A stretch of 64,000 nucleotides of DNA from CAWGLW01 sp963823525 (lineage in GTDB: Bacteria > Pseudomonadota > Gammaproteobacteria > Steroidobacterales > Steroidobacteraceae). The stretch lies in assembly GCA_963823525.1 (NCBI GenBank), contig CAWGLW010000001.1:1-64000 (forward strand). The letters are read 5' to 3'. Below the pieces are notes generated by a model that saw only the letters and a program-made list of their open reading frames with translations, was not told where the DNA came from and did not search any database. The position numbers and the translations under genes were made by a program. Below are positions 8,189-17,365 of this stretch, piece by piece. The stretch's first letter is position 1. Each line of letters opens with the position of its first letter.

Positions 8189-9814
8189 ATGAAAGACGGT
8201 ACTAAGCAGGGGCAGTTCAATTGCACCCTGGCGCTGCTCGCAGTATTCGGTGCGATGCTGCTTGTCGGTTGCGAACAACCCGCTGACAGCGGTACGACTG
8301 TCACCGCACCGGCGCCCGCAAGCGCGGCGCCCGCCGCTGCCCCAGCGTCGGACCGAGCGCAGCCACCGAAGATGAAGATGACCACCGATATACCGGTGTC
8401 GATCACGACACCGGACGTAGTGACGACGTCGATTGGCACGCTCAACTTCTTCGACGGCGTTCCGGACCGTGCGACCGTACAGACCGTTTACGACTACATG
8501 GACACATCACGTGCCGCGGACGTGTTCATCAACATGATTCCGGCAGTATCGATGTACCACCTGCGCCAGGGCATGCGGGACATCGGCCTGGATAAGTCGA
8601 ATCAGATCCTGATCGCCGACGAGCTGGGTGATTCCAAGCCGCTGGTGCTGACCTGGAACAACACCTCGCTCTACACCTGGGGTTTTCTGGACCTGAACAA
8701 AGACGGACCTACCGTGGTCGAGGTGCCGCCCGGCGTGCTGGGCGTGTTCGATGACATGTACTTTCGCTACATTGCCGACATTGGCGCCGCCGGGGCTGAC
8801 AAGGGCAAGGGTGGCAAGTACCTGGTACTGCCGCCCGGTTACGAGGGCGACGTGCCCGATGGCTACTTCGTCGTCCGGTCGAAGACCTACGGCGTGTGGA
8901 ACTTCATGCGCGGGTATGTGGAGAAGGGCGTCGATGAGGCGACTGCCAGGATCAAGAACAACCTGAAAGTCTACCCGCTGGCGCAGAAAGACAACCCGCC
9001 GAAGATGCAGTTCGTCAGCATGTCGGGCCTGGCTTCATACCAGACCATTCCGCCCAACGATTTCAGCTTTTTCGAAAGCCTGAATCAGCTGATCCAGGAG
9101 GAACCGATCGAGTTTCTTGACCCGGAGACTCGCGGTCTCATTGCGGCGATCGGGATCGTCAAGGGCAAGCCGTTCAATCCGGACGCCAGGATGAAGAAGA
9201 TCCTTACGGATGGTGTGGCGATCGGTAACGCGTATGCCCGTGCCAACACCGTCTTTCCCCGTGATCCCGGGCAACGCGTGTACAAGGGTACGGACAGCGA
9301 GTGGGTCATGGCATTCGCCGACAAGAACGCCTACTTCCTGACGGATGGCATACGCCGGCTCGATTCCCGCCTGTGGATGCACTACAACGCCGTGGTCGTG
9401 ACGCCGGCGATGGCGCTGACGCGACCGGGTGCCGGTTCGGATTACCTGATCGCCGGTCTCGATTCGAAGCATCAGGCTCTCGACGGTGCCAATACCTACC
9501 GGCTCCGCGTACCCGCCAACGTTCCGGTAAAGGACAACTGGTCGGTGACGATCTATGACACCCAGACCCGTTCGATGTTGCAGACCGATCAGAAGTTTGC
9601 CGGGATCAACAGCCTCGGCGAGGGACTGAAGCAGAATGCCGATGGCTCGTACGACGTAATCTTTGCCCCCGAGCTGCCTGAGGGGGTCGATGAACGTAAC
9701 TGGATTCAGAGCATTCCCGGCAAGAGCTGGTTCATTATTTTCCGGGCCTACGGTCCGCTGGAGCCCTGGCTCGACAGGAGCTGGCGACCGGGCGAACTCG
9801 AGTTGATTAGCTAA
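8189..9814 (+). CDS. DUF1254/DUF1214 lipoprotein (paralogue 1)
   Basis: A 541-residue protein with a lipoprotein signal (lipobox LVGC, Cys28), a Pro/Ala-rich linker, then the N-terminal DUF1254 and C-terminal DUF1214 regions. Shared landmarks with the other four paralogues are DKGKGGKYLVLPPGY, KGKPFNPDARMKKIL, YDTQTRSML and a final W-RPGELEL. I chose ATG 8189, preceded by GGGAG, rather than ATG 8150, because it gives a proper lipoprotein signal. The N-terminal PPKMKMTTDIPVS is shared almost exactly with paralogue 4 (13982), so these two form a subfamily. The biochemical role of DUF1254/DUF1214 proteins is not established. This is the only paralogue predicted to be lipid-anchored. Confidence 0.9.
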   Translation: MKDGTKQGQFNCTLALLAVFGAMLLVGCEQPADSGTTVTAPAPASAAPAAAPASDRAQPPKMKMTTDIPVSITTPDVVTTSIGTLNFFDGVPDRATVQTVYDYMDTSRAADVFINMIPAVSMYHLRQGMRDIGLDKSNQILIADELGDSKPLVLTWNNTSLYTWGFLDLNKDGPTVVEVPPGVLGVFDDMYFRYIADIGAAGADKGKGGKYLVLPPGYEGDVPDGYFVVRSKTYGVWNFMRGYVEKGVDEATARIKNNLKVYPLAQKDNPPKMQFVSMSGLASYQTIPPNDFSFFESLNQLIQEEPIEFLDPETRGLIAAIGIVKGKPFNPDARMKKILTDGVAIGNAYARANTVFPRDPGQRVYKGTDSEWVMAFADKNAYFLTDGIRRLDSRLWMHYNAVVVTPAMALTRPGAGSDYLIAGLDSKHQALDGANTYRLRVPANVPVKDNWSVTIYDTQTRSMLQTDQKFAGINSLGEGLKQNADGSYDVIFAPELPEGVDERNWIQSIPGKSWFIIFRAYGPLEPWLDRSWRPGELELIS

Positions 9815-9896
9815 TGAAAGAATTAAGACAGGCGATGCCGAGGCTACGTATCGCCGCTTGCGGTTACTTATCTTGAGCCTATAGAGGGACACACTC

Positions 9897-11402
9897 ATGA
9901 ACACGAAGAAATATGCAATTTTGGGGCTGACGGCGTTGATGTCAGTCAGCGCACTGGCCGCTTCGGCTGCTGCAGCGGAGATGAAATACAGCACCGAGAT
10001 TCCGGCGAATGTCATCACGCCCGACCGGGCCGAGACTCGCCTGGGAACGCTCGAGTTCGTCGACGGGTTCCCCACCGCCGCGACGGCGGACAAGGTGTGG
10101 GATCACATGGATTTCTCGCGCGCCGTAGAGGTCATGATCATGACCACGCCCACGGCGTCGCTGCAGGGATTCCGTAAGGGCATCCAGAAGTGGGGGCCCG
10201 ACAACGAGACCATGATCTACTGGGACGGGCGCCTGGATTCCAAGGGCCTGCTTCTTACCGGTAACACCACCGTTGTATATACCTTCATGTGGATCGATCT
10301 CAAAGACGGTCCCATGGTCATGGAAACTCCGCCAAACGTGCTGGGTATTATCGACGATGCATGGTTCCGCTACGTCACGGACTTCGGTAACGCCGGCCCG
10401 GACAAAGGCAAGGGCGGCAAGTTTCTGCTGGTGCCGCCGGACTACGATGGCAAAATTCCTGACGGCTATATAGTTAAAAAATCCACGACCTACGGTCACT
10501 GGCTGGCGATGCGCGGCTTCATGACTAATTTCGATCCCGATCCCGTGGTTGCAAATATGAAGAAGCACTTCCGCCTCTATCCGCTGGGTAGCGCGCCTAA
10601 GGAAGTCAATTGGGTGAATACGGCTATGCAGGATTTCAATACCTTGCATGCGCAGGACGCGACCTTCTATGACGAGGTGAATATAACGGTTCAGGAAGAA
10701 CCGGCAAATTCTGAAGATCCGGAGATGCTCGGGCTGCTCGCCTCCATCGGCATCCAGAAGGGTAAGCCTTTCAATCCGGATGCCCGGATGCAGAAAATTT
10801 TGGCCGAAGCCGCCGCGGTTGGCACAGCTGCACAGCGTACTATTTTGTTCCGCAATCGCGATGAGAACGCTGTGATCTGGCCTGGCAGTAAAAGCTGGGA
10901 ACTTGGTTTTGCCGGTGGTAGTTATGAATTTCTTGATAACGGCGCCCGCCTTATTAACTCGCGCGTACGCTTCCACTTCTACGCTACTGGTATCACCCCG
11001 GTTATGGTTAAGCCCCCGGTCGGAGCTGGCTCGCAGTACGTCATCGGTCTGCGTGATGAAAAAGGTAACTCGCTGGACGGCAGCAAGACTTACAAGATCA
11101 ATGTCCCGCCCAACGTGCCCGCCAAGCGCTTCTGGGATATCACCGTTTACGATAATCAGACCCGTTCGTTATTGCAGACCGACGCTCCGTATCCCGGTGT
11201 TACCAGCGATGACAAGGCCACCGTTGCGAACGCTGATGGTTCCTACGATGTTTACATAGGTCCCAAGAAGCCGGACGGTAACGTCAACTGGATTCAGACC
11301 GACCCATCAAAAGGCTGGAACATGCTGTGGCGGATCTATGGCCCGACCCAAGTCTGGTATGACCGTGGCTGGCGGCCGAGTGAGATTGAGTTGGTTAAGT
11401 AG
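9897..11402 (+). CDS. DUF1254/DUF1214 periplasmic protein (paralogue 2)
   Basis: A 501-residue protein with a Sec signal peptide (about residues 1-26, ending SAAAAE) and AGAGGG at 9883-9888 before the ATG. It has the same two-domain layout: DKGKGGKFLLVPPDY in the middle, KGKPFNPDARMQKIL, VYDNQTRSLLQTD and a terminal RGWRPSEIELVK. It belongs to neither of the two obvious pairs and stands alone. It probably sits in the periplasm or is secreted. An 82-bp gap separates it from paralogue 1. Confidence 0.9.
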   Translation: MNTKKYAILGLTALMSVSALAASAAAAEMKYSTEIPANVITPDRAETRLGTLEFVDGFPTAATADKVWDHMDFSRAVEVMIMTTPTASLQGFRKGIQKWGPDNETMIYWDGRLDSKGLLLTGNTTVVYTFMWIDLKDGPMVMETPPNVLGIIDDAWFRYVTDFGNAGPDKGKGGKFLLVPPDYDGKIPDGYIVKKSTTYGHWLAMRGFMTNFDPDPVVANMKKHFRLYPLGSAPKEVNWVNTAMQDFNTLHAQDATFYDEVNITVQEEPANSEDPEMLGLLASIGIQKGKPFNPDARMQKILAEAAAVGTAAQRTILFRNRDENAVIWPGSKSWELGFAGGSYEFLDNGARLINSRVRFHFYATGITPVMVKPPVGAGSQYVIGLRDEKGNSLDGSKTYKINVPPNVPAKRFWDITVYDNQTRSLLQTDAPYPGVTSDDKATVANADGSYDVYIGPKKPDGNVNWIQTDPSKGWNMLWRIYGPTQVWYDRGWRPSEIELVK

Positions 11403-11438
11403 TGCTGATTATGTGACTACAAAATCACCGACGAGTGG

Positions 11439-11472
11439 GCGGGAGTTGTGCTTTAACGACCACAGCTCCCGC
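11439..11472 (+). terminator. Intergenic hairpin between paralogues 2 and 3
   Basis: GCGGGAGTTGTG (11439-11450) pairs with CACAGCTCCCGC (11461-11472), a 12-bp stem with one G-U pair and a 10-nt loop. No T-run follows, so it may be an mRNA processing or stability structure and not a true terminator. Confidence 0.5.
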
Positions 11473-11528
11473 GTAACCAGGAAGGTGAGGCTGGCGAAAC
11501 AAGACGCTTGCGAAATTAGGACAATGAA

Positions 11529-13076
11529 ATGAAAACGAAACAATTAATACCACTTGCCATTACCGGACTGATGGCAACCAGCTTGCTTGCTCCGGCCTAT
11601 GCCCAGCAGGAAAAGAGCATCTTCGAGCAGGCTGGCGCTCAAGCGCCGCAGTCTGCAAAGGATTTCAAACCGGCCGCCGACAAGATCACGACCCAATTTG
11701 GGAACCTGGAATTTCCTGGCGGCTACCCGACGGAAGAAACCTCACAGAAAGTCTTCGATGAACTGGATCTGCAACGCGCCACCCAGCTGTATCTCGATAT
11801 GTATCCCGCCCTGTCCATGCGCGGAATGATGATTGGAACGGCACGGGATTACGGCGCAAAGAACAGCTCATATATTTCGGTGACAGCCGACCGGCTGGAT
11901 TCAAAGGCAATGTGGCTAACCGGTAACACGGAAAGTATTTACGCCATGATTGTGTTTGATCTTAAAGTAGATGGTCCCACGGTGTTTGAAGCGCCTCCCG
12001 GATTAATGGGCCCTGTGGATGACGCCAACTTTTTGTTTGCTTTTGATATTGGCCCCACAGGCATGGATAAAGGCAAGGGCGGAAAATACCTGATTCTTCC
12101 GCCGGGTTACAAAGGTGATGTGCCGGACGGCTATTTTGTTTTTAAGTCACCAACCTACCGTCTGTTTTCCTTTGTTCGCGCCAACGCGGAAGTGGTCGGA
12201 ACCGGCGAAAAAGCAATGGAATTCTTTCGCAAGAACGCCAAGGTATATCCATTAAAAACCGGACCGAGAAAAGGCAAATTTACCAATGTGACAGGGATGC
12301 CAATTAATACCCTGGCTCCCGAAGATGCCAGTGCGTTCGAATGGATGCATGACATCATCAACTACGAGCCGGCCGAAGCCTTCGGCAAAGAGAAGCTGGG
12401 ACGTCTTGCGTCCATCGGCATTATCAAAGGAAAACCATTCAATCCCGACGCCCGCATGAAGAGGATTATGGAACAGGCAGCCAAAGAAGGCGTCGCCATG
12501 TCGCGCGTAATTGCGTTTAATTCGCGAGACGAAAACGCGAAAGTGTATCCCGGTAGAGAATGGGAAAGTCCCTATATCACCAATAACTCAACTTTCTATC
12601 AAAATGATTATATAAATCTTGAGGCGCGTTCGACGTTTCATTTTACCGCTGATGGGATTACCCCAGCTATGGCGGCGCAGATGCCTGAAGGTCTTGGCTC
12701 AAGGTATCAAACCACCTACAAAGATAAAGACGGTAAGTTTTTTGACGGCAATAAAACATACAAACTCAATGTGCCGCCCAAAGTTCCCGTAAAGCTTTTC
12801 TGGTCGGTTACTGTTTACGATCCATATACCCGTGCTGTAGTGCAAACTCAGCCTTATCCAAGTATTAGTAGTCAGCAAACACCGGCTCCTGTTGTAAATA
12901 AAGATGGTTCTATCGATATTTACTTCTCTGTTAAGCAGCCAAAAGGTGTTGCAAAACAAAACTGGGTAGAAGTTATCCCAAATCAGGGATTCTTTGTCTA
13001 CATGCGCTACTACGGACCGCTTAACGCATTCAATAATAAGCAGTGGATTCCCAATAACGTCGAGTTGGTTAAGTAG
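11529..13076 (+). CDS. DUF1254/DUF1214 periplasmic protein (paralogue 3)
   Basis: A 515-residue exported protein (signal peptide ending PAYAQQ). After it come KDFKPAADKI and YPTEETSQKVFDELDLQRAT, which are nearly the same in paralogue 5 (17366), so 3 and 5 form a second subfamily. Shared landmarks are DKGKGGKYLILPPGY, KGKPFNPDARMKRIM and a terminal NNVELVK. The codon choice and base composition are visibly more AT-rich than in paralogue 1 or the flanking core genes, suggesting a different origin or a more recent arrival. Function unknown. Confidence 0.9.
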   Translation: MKTKQLIPLAITGLMATSLLAPAYAQQEKSIFEQAGAQAPQSAKDFKPAADKITTQFGNLEFPGGYPTEETSQKVFDELDLQRATQLYLDMYPALSMRGMMIGTARDYGAKNSSYISVTADRLDSKAMWLTGNTESIYAMIVFDLKVDGPTVFEAPPGLMGPVDDANFLFAFDIGPTGMDKGKGGKYLILPPGYKGDVPDGYFVFKSPTYRLFSFVRANAEVVGTGEKAMEFFRKNAKVYPLKTGPRKGKFTNVTGMPINTLAPEDASAFEWMHDIINYEPAEAFGKEKLGRLASIGIIKGKPFNPDARMKRIMEQAAKEGVAMSRVIAFNSRDENAKVYPGREWESPYITNNSTFYQNDYINLEARSTFHFTADGITPAMAAQMPEGLGSRYQTTYKDKDGKFFDGNKTYKLNVPPKVPVKLFWSVTVYDPYTRAVVQTQPYPSISSQQTPAPVVNKDGSIDIYFSVKQPKGVAKQNWVEVIPNQGFFVYMRYYGPLNAFNNKQWIPNNVELVK

Positions 13077-13140
13077 ACGGCTTGCCGGTCTCGATCGGCA
13101 ACGGCCTGAACGACAGCATATTGGACCAAGGAAAATTGTT

Positions 13141-13959
13141 ATGAAATCGCAGCCCAGGAATCTTCTGCTCGGCGCAGTGGCTTTTATTGGCGTGATGATC
13201 TCGGCTGGAAACGCACTGGCCGAAGACCAGGCAGCGCTGGCCAAGGCGGCACAGAACCCCATTGCCAGCCTGATCAGCTTGCCGTTGCAGAACAATACGA
13301 ACTTCGACGTGGGTCCGCTCGAGAAAACTCAGAACATCCTCAATATCCAGCCCGTCTATCCTTTTGCAATCAGCGAGAACTGGAATCTGATCGGGCGGGC
13401 AGTTTTTCCGGTGATATCCCAACCGGCTTTTACGCCCGGGCAAAGCCGTGAGTTTGGTCTGGGCAATACATCGATAACAGGGTTCTTCTCCCCGAACCAG
13501 TCCGGTGCCTGGACCTGGGGTGTCGGTCCGACGGTGGTGGTACCCACCAACACCGACCAGCGCCTCGGCTCGGATCTCTGGAGTCTGGGGGTGTCTTTCG
13601 TGGCGCTGACCATGCCCGGCAACTGGGTTGTGGGCGCGCTGGTCAGCAATGTCTGGTCGGTGGGCGGGAGTAGCGACCCGTCCGAGAACGGCATGCTTGT
13701 TCAGCCATTCGTCAACTACAACATCCCCGACAGTGGTGGCTGGTACCTTTCATCGGTGCCGATCATTACGGCTAACTGGAAAGCCGATCGCAGTGGCGAT
13801 ACCTGGACCATCCCGCTCGGCGGCGGCGTCGGCAAGATATCCAAGGTCGGCAAACAGCCAATAAATACACAGGTGCAGGCGTTCTACAACGTCGCCAAAC
13901 CGGAATTTGGGGCGGACTGGCAACTCAGGTTGCAACTGCAGTTCCTGTTCCCGAAGTAA
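13141..13959 (+). CDS. Neuromedin-U-like (misnamed) outer-membrane transporter-like protein
   Basis: A 272-residue exported protein starting at ATG 13141 (AAGGA upstream). The signal peptide ends near GNALAE. The opening of the mature part (QNPIASLISLPLQNNTNFD, then TQNILNIQPVYPF) is the hallmark of a bacterial family often labelled neuromedin U, which is a predicted beta-barrel of unknown transport role. It ends with an aromatic-rich strand (LRLQLQFLFPK). It lies between paralogues 3 and 4, 22 bp before the latter, so it is probably co-transcribed with paralogue 4. Confidence 0.75.
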   Translation: MKSQPRNLLLGAVAFIGVMISAGNALAEDQAALAKAAQNPIASLISLPLQNNTNFDVGPLEKTQNILNIQPVYPFAISENWNLIGRAVFPVISQPAFTPGQSREFGLGNTSITGFFSPNQSGAWTWGVGPTVVVPTNTDQRLGSDLWSLGVSFVALTMPGNWVVGALVSNVWSVGGSSDPSENGMLVQPFVNYNIPDSGGWYLSSVPIITANWKADRSGDTWTIPLGGGVGKISKVGKQPINTQVQAFYNVAKPEFGADWQLRLQLQFLFPK

Positions 13960-13981
13960 TTGATATGAAGAGGAATCCGAA

Positions 13982-15541
13982 ATGGATATGAAATTAAGTA
14001 ACCTGTCCACGGTTGTCACCGCAATTCTTTTGTCAGGCGGCTTGGTGGCGACCGGCATAGCTTCGGCATTGGCGGCGCAACCGCCGAAGATGAAGATGAC
14101 GACCGATATTCCGGTGTCCGTCACGGCACCGGACAAGGTCAAGACCTCTATCGGTTCTCTCAAGTACTTCGATGGCGTGCCGACTGCGGAGACGGTCGAA
14201 ACGGTGTACGACTACCTCGACGGCTCGCGGGCGGTGAATGTCTATATAAACTCTATTCCGGCGCTGTCTGTCAACGCATTGAGAGAGGGGCAGGCTGCAG
14301 CCGGCTGTGTTGCCAGCAATGAGATCTGCATCTGGGATAGCCTGATGGATTCCACGTCGGTTCTGCTGACCGGCAACACCTCCACCATGTATGCAGTCGG
14401 CTTTCTGGACCTTCTCAAGGACGGTCCGACAGTTATCGACCTACCACCGGGAATGCTCGGCATTCTGGATGACATGGCTTTCCAGTACATGACGGATCTG
14501 GGGGTCGCGGGACCGGACAAAGGCAAAGGTGGCAAGTTCTTGGTGCTGCCTCCGGGTTACAAGGGCGATATTCCAGACGGCTACTTTGTCGTTCCATCCA
14601 AAACCAATGGCGTTTGGCTCTTCATGCGCGGCTATCTCGACAAGAGCATGCCGCTTGCAAAAGCCATTCCAGCCGCTTCCAAGAATATCCGGAATACCCT
14701 GAAGGTCTATCCCCTGTCCACAAAAGCCAATCCTCCGGCCACGAAATTTGTCAATGTGTCTGGCAAGGAAATGCATGTGATTCTTCCGAATGATTACAGC
14801 GCATTTGAAAAACTTCATGCCCTGATTCAGACCGAGCCCGAAGACTATCTCGGGCCGGAAGCCAAAGGCATGATGGCCGCGATCGGTATTGAAAAAGGCA
14901 AGCCTTTTAATCCAGATGCACGGATGAAGAAGATTTTGATGGATGCGGCTGAGATTGCTAATGGTGCTGCCCGCGCGATCAGCTATTTTCCGCGTGACCC
15001 CGGCAATTTGACCTTTAAGGATAGTGATGCATGGGTGACGGCTTATGCCGACAAAGACACCACCTTCACCCGCAACGGTGCTTATCGCCTGGAGCCGCGA
15101 GCGCTCTTCCACTTCGGCTATATCTGCGTGTCTCCAGCAATGGCCATGACGGTTGCTGGAAAAGGCTCCGACTACTCCATGGGCATGCTCGATTCGAATG
15201 GCGACATATTTGACGGTTCCAAGACCTACAAGCTGCACATCCCACCGAATCCGCCCGCCAAGGATTTCTGGGCCATCACCATGTATGACACCCAGACCCG
15301 TTCCCAGCTGCAGACCGACCAGCAGTTCCCAACCAAGGGCAGTCAGGATGAAGGCATTAAAACCAATCCCGACGGATCGATGGATATTTACTTTTCTCCC
15401 ACAGCCCCGAAAGGCATGGAAGGCAACTGGCTGCAGACCATTCCGGGAAAAAGCTGGTTCATAGCCCTGCGTATCTATGGACCCGAACAGCCATGGATTG
15501 ACCAGACCTGGCGGCCGGGTGAGATCGAGTTGGTGAAGTAA
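13982..15541 (+). CDS. DUF1254/DUF1214 periplasmic protein (paralogue 4)
   Basis: A 519-residue exported protein with a signal peptide ending near ASALAA; GAGGAA precedes the ATG. PPKMKMTTDIPVSVTAPDKV directly after the signal and FDGVP, VYDYLD mark it as the sister of paralogue 1, but it lacks the lipobox. Shared landmarks are DKGKGGKFLVLPPGY, KGKPFNPDARMKKIL, YDTQTRSQLQTD and a terminal W-RPGEIELVK. Function unknown. Confidence 0.9.
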   Translation: MDMKLSNLSTVVTAILLSGGLVATGIASALAAQPPKMKMTTDIPVSVTAPDKVKTSIGSLKYFDGVPTAETVETVYDYLDGSRAVNVYINSIPALSVNALREGQAAAGCVASNEICIWDSLMDSTSVLLTGNTSTMYAVGFLDLLKDGPTVIDLPPGMLGILDDMAFQYMTDLGVAGPDKGKGGKFLVLPPGYKGDIPDGYFVVPSKTNGVWLFMRGYLDKSMPLAKAIPAASKNIRNTLKVYPLSTKANPPATKFVNVSGKEMHVILPNDYSAFEKLHALIQTEPEDYLGPEAKGMMAAIGIEKGKPFNPDARMKKILMDAAEIANGAARAISYFPRDPGNLTFKDSDAWVTAYADKDTTFTRNGAYRLEPRALFHFGYICVSPAMAMTVAGKGSDYSMGMLDSNGDIFDGSKTYKLHIPPNPPAKDFWAITMYDTQTRSQLQTDQQFPTKGSQDEGIKTNPDGSMDIYFSPTAPKGMEGNWLQTIPGKSWFIALRIYGPEQPWIDQTWRPGEIELVK

Positions 15542-15560
15542 TAACTAGGCATTATCCCGT

Positions 15561-15584
15561 GGGGGCGATGACTCAATCGCCCCC
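15561..15584 (+). terminator. Intergenic hairpin after paralogue 4
   Basis: GGGGGCGAT (15561-15569) pairs perfectly with ATCGCCCCC (15576-15584) around a 6-nt loop. It lies 20 bp after the stop codon. There is no T-run, so it is a terminator-like or transcript-stabilising structure. Confidence 0.5.
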
Positions 15585-15654
15585 GCAGCCGAGCCACCAT
15601 AGTAATGGTGAGATTTATGAAATAAAGACGAAAGTCACAACACAGTGGGCAATC

Positions 15655-17175
15655 ATGAAACAGAAATCATACGTCTTAACAAAGCCCCGCAAGTGGGCTG
15701 CTGTCGGTTGCGTACTGGCGGGGGTAACCATTGCCATTGCGGCAGCAATGCCGAACGACGCATCAGCAGCCACCAAAATGGCCGACAAACCCAACATCGT
15801 GCTGATTAATATGGACAACTTCGGTTACGGCGAGCTCGGCGTCTACGGCGGGGGTATTCTCCGGGGTGGCGCCACGCCGCGCATTGATGAGCTGGCCACT
15901 GAAGGGATGCGGCTGTTGAATTACAATGTCGAGGCGCAATGTACTCCCAGTCGCGCGGCGCTGATGACAGGCCGCTATGCCGTGCGCACGGGGAACGGTT
16001 CTGTGCCGCTCGAAACCGCCGATTATGGTTTGACTCAGTGGGAATACACCATGCCGGAGATGCTGGGCGATGTGGGTTATGCCACCGCCATGTTCGGCAA
16101 GTGGCACCTCGGCCAGGCGGAGGGACGCTATCCCACCGATCAGGGTTTCGATGAGTGGTATGGCATCCCCAATTCGACCGACGAGAGCCTTTGGGTAGCG
16201 GATGAAGGGTTCCAGAAGTATCGGAAATTGGCGGAGGAGACCGGCAAAAATCCGATGATCAAGGAAGAGCACATTTATTCGGCTAGAAAAGGCTCACCGG
16301 CAAAGGTGGTGAAGGTCTACGATCTGCCGGCAAGGCGAGAGATTGACCGTGAAGTCACTGACCATGCCAAAGACTTCATGACACGCCAGGCCAAAGCCGG
16401 TAAACCGTTCTTCCTGTATCTGCCTTACACCCAGACGCATATGCCGGTGTTGCCGAGTAAGGAGTTTCAAGGCAAGAGTGGCAATGGCGACTTCGGCGAT
16501 GTGCTAATGCAGATCGATGCCTATACCGGTGAATTACTGGATAAGGTGGATGAGTTGGGTATTGCCGATAACACCGTCTTTATTTTCACCTCAGATAACG
16601 GCGGCGAGATGACGCCCGATTACCAGGGATGGAACGGCCCATGGAGTGGTTCCTATTTCACGGGTAAGGAAGGGTCCTTACGGGTGCCGTTTATTGTCCG
16701 CTGGCCTGGTAAAGTTCCGGTAGGCAAGATCTCCAACGAGATCGTTCACCAGTTTGATCTGTACGCTACATTGGCAAACATTGCCGGTGGTAACGTGCCA
16801 ACAGATCGTATCATCGACAGTAAGGACATGACGGATTTCTTCCTGGGGAAACAAGAGGAGTCCGGTCGAGATGGCTTTGTGGTCTATGTCGGTAACGATA
16901 TTCACGGCGTGAAGTGGCATAACTATAAGATGATGTTCATGGAGTTTGAAGGAGGGCTGGGTACTGGGAAACTGAACGTGTTCCCGATGCCTCACTTTTA
17001 CGACCTATATGTTGACCCTAAAGAAGAATATCCCGTAACCAAAGCACTGGGAGGTAAACTTTGGTTACGTTGGGGGACTGGGCCGATTCTGGTTGAGCAT
17101 AAGAAGTCGCTGGCCGCAGAACCACCCATCAAACCAGGTACTCCTGATCCTTACGTACCGAAAAAGAAGAAATAA
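15655..17175 (+). CDS. Exported arylsulfatase
   Basis: A 506-residue sulfatase-fold hydrolase releasing sulfate from a sulfate ester. I chose ATG 15655 because it gives a clean signal peptide (about residues 1-38); the frame is open from 15559. The active-site motif CTPSR has Cys96, the residue converted to formylglycine by a maturase that is not in this window. KWHLG and FTSDNGGE match the metal and sulfate-binding regions. The N-terminal metal motif reads MDNFGYGE where many sulfatases have DDxGYGD, so the second Asp is Asn; this variant occurs in a known subfamily. Base composition is AT-richer than the core. It sits between paralogues 4 and 5, so its substrate may be shared with the DUF1254 system. 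Confidence 0.9.
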   Translation: MKQKSYVLTKPRKWAAVGCVLAGVTIAIAAAMPNDASAATKMADKPNIVLINMDNFGYGELGVYGGGILRGGATPRIDELATEGMRLLNYNVEAQCTPSRAALMTGRYAVRTGNGSVPLETADYGLTQWEYTMPEMLGDVGYATAMFGKWHLGQAEGRYPTDQGFDEWYGIPNSTDESLWVADEGFQKYRKLAEETGKNPMIKEEHIYSARKGSPAKVVKVYDLPARREIDREVTDHAKDFMTRQAKAGKPFFLYLPYTQTHMPVLPSKEFQGKSGNGDFGDVLMQIDAYTGELLDKVDELGIADNTVFIFTSDNGGEMTPDYQGWNGPWSGSYFTGKEGSLRVPFIVRWPGKVPVGKISNEIVHQFDLYATLANIAGGNVPTDRIIDSKDMTDFFLGKQEESGRDGFVVYVGNDIHGVKWHNYKMMFMEFEGGLGTGKLNVFPMPHFYDLYVDPKEEYPVTKALGGKLWLRWGTGPILVEHKKSLAAEPPIKPGTPDPYVPKKKK

Positions 17176-17319
17176 CAAGCCGTGCCGTGCGAGCCGCGGC
17201 GGACAGGCCTACTTTAACGCCAAGGCTTACTGGGAATTCGAATCCAAGTTCCGCCCGTCAGCCTGGAATGGGTGGCTCACATTGGTAATACCGTTTAGTT
17301 AAAAAGAACAGCATGGCAA

Positions 17320-17342
17320 GGCGGGAGACCATTCTCCTCGCC
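17320..17342 (+). terminator. Small hairpin upstream of paralogue 5
   Basis: GGCGGGAG (17320-17327) pairs with CTCC-CGCC (17334-17342, one bulged T) around a 6-nt loop, 23 bp before the GTG start. It could end the sulfatase transcript or shape the leader of the next gene. The rest of the 190-bp gap shows nothing clear. Confidence 0.35.
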
Positions 17343-17365
17343 AGAAAGAAAATGGAGACTCGACC

